Below, piece after piece: positions 43,201-49,640 of a stretch of DNA of 51,569 bases; positions within the stretch are counted from its first letter, which is position 1; each line of letters begins with the position of its first letter. The notes beneath the pieces are model-generated. The model made no database searches and was not told the DNA's origin. It worked only from the letters and a program-made list of their open reading frames with translations. This DNA comes from an uncultured Lachnospiraceae bacterium (GTDB lineage: Bacteria > Bacillota > Clostridia > Lachnospirales > Lachnospiraceae). The stretch lies in contig CAJUNN010000017.1 in assembly GCA_910587955.1 (NCBI GenBank), positions 1 through 51,569 of the forward strand. Direction: 5' to 3'. Both the position numbers and the translations under genes were made by a program.

Positions 43201-45401
43201 ATGGGTTCCTGGAATTTTATCATGTAATATTGTCTTTTCCCGTCGCTTCTCTGGGAAATCGAACCGCCGGACGCTTTCTTTTTTGCACCGCTCTCATCCC
43301 AGTACTGGACGGTAAAGTAGGTGAAACTTCCCAGATCCAGAGGCTCCGCAAAGGCAATCATACCGATGGAATATGTTTGATCAAGCTCTGCCGTCACACC
43401 CTTCACCTGATCCGGATATGCCCCGCCGAAATCCCAGTCCTTGCGTTCCACGTAAGAAGTATAACTGTTGTCAAACAACCCCAAAGCACTGTTCTTCTCT
43501 TTATCCAGAGGGCTGTCCACCATGGTGCCGCCTCCGCCTATAGAGGCAGACCGGATATGGCTGCTGAGCTTTCCTCTTCCGTTGGAAGTGTTAATCAGCT
43601 TATAGGCAGGGAGCTTAGCTTCCACCAGGCCGCTTAAGGTTTCACCGGAATAATCCCTGGACTTTCCGCTCTCCCCAATCTCATTCACTGCTGTCAGATA
43701 CACCTCGTAAGTAGTCTGATCTTTTAAATTTTCTATCTGATAGTAAAGTCCCTCAATTCCCGTAACTTTTTCATATGCAGACGCACCCTTTTCTCTCCAG
43801 AACAGGTTATAGCTGTCCGCCTCCTTAGAGCTTTTCCAGCGCACACTGATACTGCGGTAGCTCCCTGTCACTGTAATATTTTCCGGTGCATCCGGGACCT
43901 TGTCTGCCTTAGGCGTAACCGGAACGGATACCGAATAACCGCTCTTCCATTCTCCGTTGGTAGACTGTACGCAGACAGTATAAGTCTTTCCGTTCTCCAG
44001 AGGCTTCCCGTTAAACTGGCTTACACTGACAGAATTTGACGTGGTCCTTCTGGTCTCTGTATGTTCTTCCCCGAAAATGGATATCTCATAACCGGTCACA
44101 TTTGTCTGGGCATCCCATTTTAAAGCAAAAGACTTATTCCCCGGCTCAGCCGAAAGATTCGTGGGAATATTCATCACTGGTTCGGGAATCCGGCTCTCCA
44201 TATCGTTTAAAAATTCTACTCTGGAGATCTCTGCCAGATTGGTTGCCTTTCGTGTCCCGGTAATGATAAGTGTTACCTTCTTTACTGCAACCAGCCCTCC
44301 CAGATCAATTACCCAGTTCCCGTTTCCGTCCTGGGAAGCCCTTCCATTCAGATTCCCCGGAACGGCGCTCACCCCGCGCACACCCGAAGAATCCGCAAGG
44401 GAAATGCTGATTTCTTTTTCCGTTCCGTTCTCTTCATACAGCACAGCCACCTGGCCGCCTGTAATACCGTTGTCCGATCCCTCCGGACATTTGACTACCA
44501 TACCTTCCATCATCATGGGATCCTGGCAGTGTTCAAAGTCAAAACCCACGGCCACAGAATTCACTTCCGTGATCGCTCCTCCTGCCTGCGGTGCCAGCAC
44601 CAGAGTCCCCGTACCGGCCATCATCTCTTCCAAGCTGCTGCTTCCGCCTGCCATAAGGGTTTCCTCATGCAGGACTGCTTCTGCCGCCTCCGCAGGCAGA
44701 AGCTTCTCCAGGGTGGAAGCCTGCTCTTTCTGGGCTTCCAGATCCGTAAAATAATTCAGATCCAGAAGGTCCACCGCACCATCGCCGTTCAAATCGCAGA
44801 ATCCCTCCTGCGCTCCGCCGTCAATGGCATCTACAATCCGGGCGGAATCCTGATCATCCAGCTTCCCGTCCCCGTTTACGTCTCCATAGGGCAAAACCCC
44901 CGGCTTCGCACTTTTGTCTGTCAAAGCCGCCTTTCCGGTGTAAAGCTGTACCCGGTATCCCAGCTTCGCCACTGTAATATGCTGCGTGTAATTCACATAA
45001 CCTGCGCCGGATACCGTCAGATCATATTCTCCTTCTGCCACTCCCGCAAACCGCACCGAAGCTCTCGGAGCAGACGGCTCCTCCTTTGTCCGCCCGGAAA
45101 GCGTCAGTTCACTGGAATAAGACTGAGGACCGCTTAACGTCACCGTAAATGTTTGATCCGACAGCACTTCAATGCCGGAAATCACCTGTACCTCCACGGA
45201 ACCCTGAATTGTGACCTTCTCTTCTGCCGCCTGTTCCGGTTCCGTATCTTCCTGCCCAATCTCCTCTTCCTCAGCCGGGCTGTCCTCTCCGGCGGAAATC
45301 TCCGCGGAAATCTCTTCCGCATACACGGCTGTGCTCCCGGAAGAAAAAGCAAGCATTACTGCAAGAAAACCTGCAAGAACTCTCAATACACCTTTTTTCA
45401 T
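40221..45401 (-). CDS. Secreted M60-family metalloprotease with dockerin and accessory domains
   Basis: 1,726 residues. Order: signal peptide (1-28); Glu-rich linker; CnaB-like domain (62-156); dockerin (173-221) with two calcium loops, DVNGDGKLDDQD and DLNGDGAVDLLD; a beta domain (270-400); two fibronectin III domains (412-496, 502-590); a discoidin/CBM32-like domain (595-762); a helical linker; the M60 catalytic domain (about 845-1290) with HEIGHEINQ (His1141, Glu1142, His1145) and a downstream Glu in AEVTNN (1156) as third zinc ligand; a further FN3-like domain; a second CBM32-like domain (1430-1577); and a C-terminal beta domain. M60 peptidases cleave mucin-type O-glycosylated proteins. 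The ATG at 45401 has AAGGAG upstream. No sortase signal is present; attachment probably uses the dockerin. It is the largest gene here. Confidence 0.9.
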   Translation of the reverse strand: MKKGVLRVLAGFLAVMLAFSSGSTAVYAEEISAEISAGEDSPAEEEEIGQEDTEPEQAAEEKVTIQGSVEVQVISGIEVLSDQTFTVTLSGPQSYSSELTLSGRTKEEPSAPRASVRFAGVAEGEYDLTVSGAGYVNYTQHITVAKLGYRVQLYTGKAALTDKSAKPGVLPYGDVNGDGKLDDQDSARIVDAIDGGAQEGFCDLNGDGAVDLLDLNYFTDLEAQKEQASTLEKLLPAEAAEAVLHEETLMAGGSSSLEEMMAGTGTLVLAPQAGGAITEVNSVAVGFDFEHCQDPMMMEGMVVKCPEGSDNGITGGQVAVLYEENGTEKEISISLADSSGVRGVSAVPGNLNGRASQDGNGNWVIDLGGLVAVKKVTLIITGTRKATNLAEISRVEFLNDMESRIPEPVMNIPTNLSAEPGNKSFALKWDAQTNVTGYEISIFGEEHTETRRTTSNSVSVSQFNGKPLENGKTYTVCVQSTNGEWKSGYSVSVPVTPKADKVPDAPENITVTGSYRSISVRWKSSKEADSYNLFWREKGASAYEKVTGIEGLYYQIENLKDQTTYEVYLTAVNEIGESGKSRDYSGETLSGLVEAKLPAYKLINTSNGRGKLSSHIRSASIGGGGTMVDSPLDKEKNSALGLFDNSYTSYVERKDWDFGGAYPDQVKGVTAELDQTYSIGMIAFAEPLDLGSFTYFTVQYWDESGAKKKASGGSISQRSDGKRQYYMIKFQEPIHASKIQLGMGRYNPAIWNVSISEIRFYEYDSLETDINQLYSDDLHISLREDVTEKTLQELQDRLDTKDPVSGEYHPDRTALQKELDAAKKLLAEGSLGGVVQIDPNIAAARDSGISVGGLNGWQPLGVSAVAEEDLVVYVGKKGAKEGANASLKLVFTQYHAESGGFFKTVGLKVGRNEIKVPKLSSLEQEKGGALYVQYTGNNSGDEYAVRVSGGSRYPVLNLYGISGEERSRRIQAYVQELKTYQGEIEGLHKEQHGGSENKHVNYEYDPANCILNSTDIVTDQMMFSIPASQVWAGLGNDPVKVLDNSLRAMDGMMTLFYQHKGLTNSFAEGTEGGVVAKNHLPYQYLNIRYMRMFAGAFMYASGNHIGIEWNSTKGMMGSVPVVSTDKGEYQSGRYFGWGIAHEIGHEINQGAYAHAEVTNNYFSVLAQAKDTNDSVRFRYSEVFKKVTSGATGYASNVFTQLGMYWQLHLAYDRDYNYKTYGTYQEIFDNLFFARVDSYARDTGLAPAPKGVKLTLPGDRDQNLMRLASAAAERDLSEFFRRWGMVPNAETTAYVSQFEPETRAIYYADDTARVYEMRNGGTSAVSGKNAVTAKASVKGSEVTLTMTPSVDKGVLQGYEIVRVFLEQGQEKKEIAGFTQTETFTDQAAFAANHVIRYEVTAIDKCLYRSNTCRTNEVKIEGDGLQDKTAWTVSTNMASQDDSKPDGTEEDPCEQDTVSAAARMIDQDKTTIFTGTSQNGDPYVLLELHQNTEVSALRYQLSGGGKAISDYKIEISTDGKVYREVKKGTFRLKDGSETVYFENGTDPWICTYDARYVRLTASGQQAETLSIGELDLYGPSGDNIEFMGGGASQSIGRLASDYSYGNGKIPKGSIVFTGTFKGNPAYNVVVLYDENGDIVGGIDAEGSLKASQIILAPDPGNAMLGETSEGTWIYWIEEKTAGSAALPKQVRAELYRVDHALTNEGQRLVSDTVFVKMPGTLSSITLKN

Positions 45402-45434
45402 TGGTCTCTCTCCTTCTGTCTTTTGCACATCCTT

Positions 45435-45463
45435 ATTTTAGTATGAAAGACAAAATTATGCAA
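45435..45463 (-). promoter_or_regulatory. Promoter of the M60-cohesin-like operon
   Basis: On the minus strand TTGCAT (45463-45458), 17 bases, TAAAAT (45440-45435), 33 bases before the start codon. Confidence 0.6.
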
Positions 45464-45484
45464 TGCTTTTTATGTAACCCGGCG

Positions 45485-46174
45485 TCAAAAAATTGCCGCA
45501 TTTATGGCCCGTTCCCACAGGGTGTCTTCTCCCAAAAATGTAACCCCCCAGGCACTTCCCAGCTCCCGGCACATGCGCTTGTAATTCCCGCCCGGCGTCA
45601 GTCTGGTCCTGCCCCTGTTGTAGCGATCCATGTCCCGATCCGCAAGCCCTATAAGCTCCCGGGCGGCCGTATCGCAGTTATGGGAATAAATCTGATACAA
45701 AGGTGTATCTGCGCCTGGAGGCTCCAGATAAGCTTCCGTGCCCTGCAGGATCTTCTCATATTCTTCCCCGGACAGATATCTCCAGAGAGCCCGGTCAAAA
45801 TTCCGGCACTCCTCATACTCCTCCGAAGGAAGATCACCTGTCAAGAGCCGCCCTTCTACTGCAGAAGCATCCAGGGAAAATTCTTTCATTTTACCCAGCC
45901 CTTTCTTCCCCAGCAGGCACCAGAAAAGGTTATATTCCATCCCGTTGTAGCTGAAAAGCCGCCCTTCTCCCTTTTCGTCCACCAAAAGAAGGGCTGCGTG
46001 GCCCAGCCCCTTCATACCGTCCATATTTAAAAGATAATAAGCCCGGCAGTCCCGCCCGGGTTCCTTCCGGGGCTCCCGCATGGGAACTTCCAGCCAGAGA
46101 AAGCGTAATAGAAAAATCCCCAGGCAAACCGTCACACACAATCCCGGCACATGCCAAAGCCGTATCTTCCGCAT
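45485..46174 (-). CDS. Membrane-anchored protein of unknown function with HNCD motif
   Basis: About 229 residues. The ATG at 46174 (MRKIRLWHVPGLCV) has an AGGAA site upstream; a longer frame is not supported. One N-terminal membrane segment, then a soluble domain with LGHAALLLVDEKGEGRLFSY and a C-terminal YSHNCDTAARELIGLA segment. The conserved His in GHAALL and the Asn-Cys-Asp motif recall DUF4105/NlpC-like thiol hydrolase folds, but I cannot establish that. It is downstream of the alkyltransferase-like gene by 23 bases. Possibly an extracytoplasmic hydrolase. Confidence 0.7.
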   Translation of the reverse strand: MRKIRLWHVPGLCVTVCLGIFLLRFLWLEVPMREPRKEPGRDCRAYYLLNMDGMKGLGHAALLLVDEKGEGRLFSYNGMEYNLFWCLLGKKGLGKMKEFSLDASAVEGRLLTGDLPSEEYEECRNFDRALWRYLSGEEYEKILQGTEAYLEPPGADTPLYQIYSHNCDTAARELIGLADRDMDRYNRGRTRLTPGGNYKRMCRELGSAWGVTFLGEDTLWERAINAAIF

Positions 46175-46197
46175 TATAGTTCCTGCCTTTCCCTGAA

Positions 46198-46563
46198 TTA
46201 TATTCCCATTTTCCGGTAACGTGCAGCCAGTTCCTCCGCCTGATCTATGGCAGGTTTCCACCCGTCTTTCTCCAAATCCACCTTCCAGCCCGCCAAAGTC
46301 CGGGTCACGCTGACTCCTTCCTCCTCCAAAAGGATTTTCTGCAGCTCCGGATACTCAAAAGAGGATGCCCCGCTTAAAATCCCTGCAGCATTTACAATCC
46401 GGTGAACCGGCACATCCTTTCCCGCCAGACCCCGGCCGAGAGCATAGCCCACCTGTCTGGCATTTCTCGGTTTTCCGCATAGGAGGGCAATCTGTCCGTA
46501 AGACGCCGCCTTTCCATATGGAATTTGAAGGCATACCTGCCGCATTCTCTGATAGAAATCCAT
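46198..46563 (-). CDS. Alkyltransferase-like protein (MGMT fold, no catalytic Cys)
   Basis: 121 residues. It has the DNA-binding domain of O6-alkylguanine-DNA alkyltransferase: VCLQIPYGKAASYGQIALLC and the normally PCHRV active-site segment, here PVHRIV. The acceptor Cys is replaced by Val. ATL proteins of this type bind alkylated bases and hand them to nucleotide excision repair. The ATG at 46563 has AGGAG upstream. No repair gene is adjacent. Confidence 0.9.
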   Translation of the reverse strand: MDFYQRMRQVCLQIPYGKAASYGQIALLCGKPRNARQVGYALGRGLAGKDVPVHRIVNAAGILSGASSFEYPELQKILLEEEGVSVTRTLAGWKVDLEKDGWKPAIDQAEELAARYRKMGI

Positions 46564-46611
46564 TTCCCTTCTCCTAATGCGCATCCCTTCGGGTACCCCG
46601 TATGACAGGTC

Positions 46612-47559
46612 CTACGGACCATCCGTTAAGGTATACGCCCAGAGATTCTTGGTCTGCGCCATGAGATCATCCACTTCCCAGGTCTCCCGGCTCCGGATCT
46701 TGCTGTTGGGATCATTTAAAATAATTTTTCCCTTGCCATCCACACCGGTAAGCACAAGGAAATGTCCGCTGTCCGTAAAATCTCCTGGTCCCACCACGCA
46801 GATAATAGGCTTTCCCTCCTCCAGAGTGGATTTGATATGCTCTGCATCAAAGACTACTTCCTCCGCCGCCAGTCCCAGCTTCGAAGCCCCTTCCGTCATC
46901 AGCTCCCAGGAAGATCCAGCTCCATTTACATAATATCCCTCTTCGTCCGCCATACGGGCTACACGCCAGGGATCCCAGTCTCCGTTTCCGCTCAGACCGC
47001 AGCGCACCATAGCCAGGCTGGTAGGGCCACACCCAGTCAATGCCAGGAAATCCTCCCCGTAGGTTTCATACCCCCAGCGCTCATCCCACTGGAGAAACAG
47101 AGGGATTTTCCCTTCCTTCACCTCCCCGGATACATCGATCTCCTCATGTTTATCTTTGTTTTTGAAATAGTCCATCACAAACTGTTCCGTTTCCGGGTTT
47201 TTCTCCAGAAGCTTCAAAAGACTTTCCGGGTATCCCTCCTGGGCCAGCTTCTCTGTGTCAGGTTTCTCTTTGGGTTTTACGGTCCATTTCCACACGCTCC
47301 GCACTGCCGTAAACAGGACAAGGCAGAGTACCGCACACACGCCCAGTTTTACAAACATGCGTCTCCTGGCCCTGCGCTTTTTCCTTCGCTTCTGCGCTCT
47401 TTTCCTGGCCTGTTCTGCTGCCTGGGAACGGGGCCCTCCGGGTTTCTTCTGCTCCGGCCGTCTCGGTTCCCGGCGTCCTGCTTCGGTCCGCCTCTGTCCG
47501 GACCGTCCGCTTGCCTGCGCCCCGGCGCCTGTCCGGCCCCCTCTTGTATTCTGCTGCAT
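46612..47559 (-). CDS. C39-like cysteine peptidase with basic N-terminal tail
   Basis: 315 residues. A cytoplasmic N-terminus of about 68 residues is extremely Arg/Lys-rich; one membrane segment follows (FVKLGVCAVLCLVLFTAV). The extracellular domain has the C39-like triad: Cys in TGCGPTSLAMV, His in DSGHFLVLTGVDG and Asp in ILNDPNS. C39-like peptidases outside ABC exporters are usually surface or secreted; substrate unknown. The ATG at 47559 is preceded by AAGGAGG. It lies upstream of the ATL gene on the same strand by 48 bases. Confidence 0.85.
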   Translation of the reverse strand: MQQNTRGGRTGAGAQASGRSGQRRTEAGRREPRRPEQKKPGGPRSQAAEQARKRAQKRRKKRRARRRMFVKLGVCAVLCLVLFTAVRSVWKWTVKPKEKPDTEKLAQEGYPESLLKLLEKNPETEQFVMDYFKNKDKHEEIDVSGEVKEGKIPLFLQWDERWGYETYGEDFLALTGCGPTSLAMVRCGLSGNGDWDPWRVARMADEEGYYVNGAGSSWELMTEGASKLGLAAEEVVFDAEHIKSTLEEGKPIICVVGPGDFTDSGHFLVLTGVDGKGKIILNDPNSKIRSRETWEVDDLMAQTKNLWAYTLTDGP

Positions 47560-47680
47560 GCTCCGCCCCTCCTTCAAAAGAAATTCTATTCTTATTATTA
47601 CAAATCAGAAGGGGATATTTCTTTATATTTTCTTAGGATTGTAGTATATATTTCTTTAATGCAGCCCCGTCTGTTCCTTT

Positions 47681-49153
47681 TTACAGTGCTTTCAGTATCC
47701 GCCAGGCTGCAAATTTTCCCATAGCCGCAGCAGTGGGAAGACCTCCCGGCCCCATAAGCCACTGGCTTGCAAGCAGCACATTGTCCAACCCTTTGATTTT
47801 TCCCGGTGTCGTGATATTTTTCGCCCCTTTTGCTGTAACAAAACTCATATAGGCTCCCTGGTAAGCATTGCAGTAGTGGACGTAAGCCATGGGTGTCCAT
47901 ACATCCAGGATACGTATCTTCCCCTTCAAAAAAGGATATTCTTCCTCCACCCGTTCCATGGCTTCCTGCGCCGTCTCACGCTTCCTGGCCTCATAAGACG
48001 TTTTATCGGAATACAAGTTCTCCCAATACCGGTAGTCCTCCTCCGACTGGCAAAAATTCGACTGGAGAATCATCTTCCCCTCCGGCGCAAAATCCGGCTC
48101 ATAGTCATATGACTGAACACTCATACTTTCTATCATCCGGCTTCCTGCCTGCATCTCACGGCAGGAAAATACCCGTGTGCCCGTAAGCTCCGGAAAAACG
48201 CCCTCCACCGCATATGCAATCTGGAATCCGCTGTTCACCGGATACTTCTCACGTTCCGCATACTGTTTCCGCAGGGTTTCCGGCATATACCGGCCGGGAA
48301 GAAGTACACGGAAGGTATAATCCGTATCGCAGGCACACACCACATAATCTGCGTCCACGCGTTTCCCGTCCTCCAGCAGAATCCCTTCGGCGCTTTTATT
48401 CTTTAACAGCACCCTTTCTACGGCAGCGCGGGTGTGTACAGCACCGCCGTATGCTTTGTATTTATCTGCAATCCGCTGGGACATTGCCCTGGATCCGCCC
48501 TTGGGAATATCTCCGTTCCCCCCTGTCACCGTCCCGTAGGAGACCAAAAAGGCATACGCCTGGTATTTCTTCGGCATGTAATCTGTTATGGCGCGCCGAA
48601 TCAGCGGATGACGAAAGCGCATGGCCAGTTCCTCCATGTCCATATTGCCGTATTCCTTCATCACCTTCCCCATATCTTTCATAGACATGCCAAGTTTCAC
48701 AAAATCCAGAGGATTCATGGCATCCATAGGTTTTTCTACCGGAACCTCCATGGTCTCTGCCATTTTTACATAATCCATGAGTTTATGTATCTCTTTTTCA
48801 TCTTCCGGCGAAAGAGCTAGAAGCTCCCTCCGGGTCCTCTCCAGATCTCTCCAGAAGGTGAGTACCTGTCCGTTCCATTTGGAAGAAAAAAACATTTCTT
48901 TCTCGTACAGTTCCACCTCATCCCCCAAAACCCCTATCTCTCTCCAAAGCTCATGAAGCCCGCTTCCTCTGCGCGTTCCCGTCAGCCAGTGGACGCAGTT
49001 GTCAATGGTATAGCCCTCCCGCTTCCATCCCATACACTGTCCGCCGAGAACCGGATTTTTTTCAAAAATTTCTGTCTGGATCCCGGCCTTCTGCAAATAA
49101 ATCCCGGCCGTCATCCCGGCAATTCCGCCGCCAACAATCACTGCTTTTTTCAT
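47681..49153 (-). CDS. Phytoene-desaturase-like FAD-dependent oxidoreductase
   Basis: 490 residues. The FAD-binding motif is VIVGGGIAGMTAGIYLQKAG at the N-terminus, followed by the CrtI-type PVLGGQCMGWKREGY. The middle contains GNGDIPKGGSRAMSQR, where in the family a second nucleotide-contact region lies, and the C-terminal FAD contact is LLASQWLMGPGGLPTAAAMG. The start is at ATG 49153; the extra 16 codons upstream are not family-like. Members act on carotenoids, prenyl chains or other hydrophobic substrates; no isoprenoid genes are adjacent so the substrate is unknown. It lies just past the EF-Tu terminator. Confidence 0.88.
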   Translation of the reverse strand: MKKAVIVGGGIAGMTAGIYLQKAGIQTEIFEKNPVLGGQCMGWKREGYTIDNCVHWLTGTRRGSGLHELWREIGVLGDEVELYEKEMFFSSKWNGQVLTFWRDLERTRRELLALSPEDEKEIHKLMDYVKMAETMEVPVEKPMDAMNPLDFVKLGMSMKDMGKVMKEYGNMDMEELAMRFRHPLIRRAITDYMPKKYQAYAFLVSYGTVTGGNGDIPKGGSRAMSQRIADKYKAYGGAVHTRAAVERVLLKNKSAEGILLEDGKRVDADYVVCACDTDYTFRVLLPGRYMPETLRKQYAEREKYPVNSGFQIAYAVEGVFPELTGTRVFSCREMQAGSRMIESMSVQSYDYEPDFAPEGKMILQSNFCQSEEDYRYWENLYSDKTSYEARKRETAQEAMERVEEEYPFLKGKIRILDVWTPMAYVHYCNAYQGAYMSFVTAKGAKNITTPGKIKGLDNVLLASQWLMGPGGLPTAAAMGKFAAWRILKAL

Positions 49154-49230
49154 AACGCCTTTCCCTTTCCGTACCATGTCTGCAATTCCCGGATACTGCA
49201 TAATAGCACAAAAAAGTTAGTTTGTAAACA

Positions 49231-49262
49231 GAAAAAGGGCTTTCCGATCCCTCGGAAAGCCC
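49231..49262 (-). terminator. Intrinsic terminator of the EF-Tu remnant
   Basis: On the minus strand GGGCTTTCCGA-GGGA-TCGGAAAGCCC, perfect 11-pair stem (49262-49237), followed by TTTTTC. Confidence 0.93.
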
Positions 49263-49286
49263 TGCAGAAATTCATTCGCTGTTTAA

Positions 49287-49340
49287 TTACTCAATGATCG
49301 TAGCCACACGACCAGAACCTACTGTACGTCCGCCCTCACG
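49287..49340 (-). pseudogene. tuf: EF-Tu 3-prime end remnant
   Basis: Minus-strand codons 49340-49287 read REGGRTVGSGRVATIIE then TAA, the exact C-terminus of elongation factor Tu. Upstream, where RFAI should precede, the frame instead reads unrelated residues (LISTTEN), so homology stops abruptly at about 49,340. The rest of tuf is not in the window. The remnant keeps its terminator. The likely cause is insertion of an element at the 3-prime end of tuf, leaving one copy of the attachment core here; a complete tuf gene would then lie to the right. Confidence 0.85.
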
Positions 49341-49442
49341 GTTTTCTGTGGTGGAAATCAGGGTGATTTTGTGTGATTTTCAGGGCTTTTTCGGCGGTTT
49401 TTTCTTTGATATGCACCCTGTATCTGAGGTTTTTGGATTTTT

Positions 49443-49464
49443 TGTTATCATGGTGTTATCACGG
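49443..49464 (+). repeat. Tandem 11-base repeat
   Basis: TGTTATCATGG followed directly by TGTTATCACGG, one difference. Confidence 0.8.
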
Positions 49465-49512
49465 AGCGAATTGTGTCTCGCAGCATTGCACCCTTTTGCC
49501 ACTTGCCAGACC

Positions 49513-49540
49513 AACTGCGAACTACTGCGAATTTACTGCG
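49513..49540 (+). repeat. 28-base direct repeat, copy 1
   Basis: Identical to 49611-49638. Internally it holds three ACTGCGA-type units spaced 10-11 bases (about one DNA turn), as is common for binding sites of recombinases or replication initiators. Confidence 0.9.
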
Positions 49541-49610
49541 AAATCTTTTTCCTAAGCTGCATCCACGAAAAAAACCAAAAAATCATATAATTAAAGATTT
49601 TGCCTTATCT

Positions 49611-49638
49611 AACTGCGAACTACTGCGAATTTACTGCG
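49611..49638 (+). repeat. 28-base direct repeat, copy 2
   Basis: Exact copy of 49513-49540, 98 bases away. It ends three bases before the stop of the AlbA_2 gene. Confidence 0.9.
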
Positions 49639-49640
49639 GA

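Larger units (their letters stand above)
49341..49640. other. Non-coding junction region of a probable integrated element
   Basis: About 300 bases without a convincing gene. Composition becomes AT-rich. It contains a tandem 11-base repeat (49443-49464), two 28-base direct repeats (49513-49540, 49611-49638) and A/T tracts. Very short open frames occur on both strands but none has a ribosome-binding site and family similarity. Confidence 0.7.
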
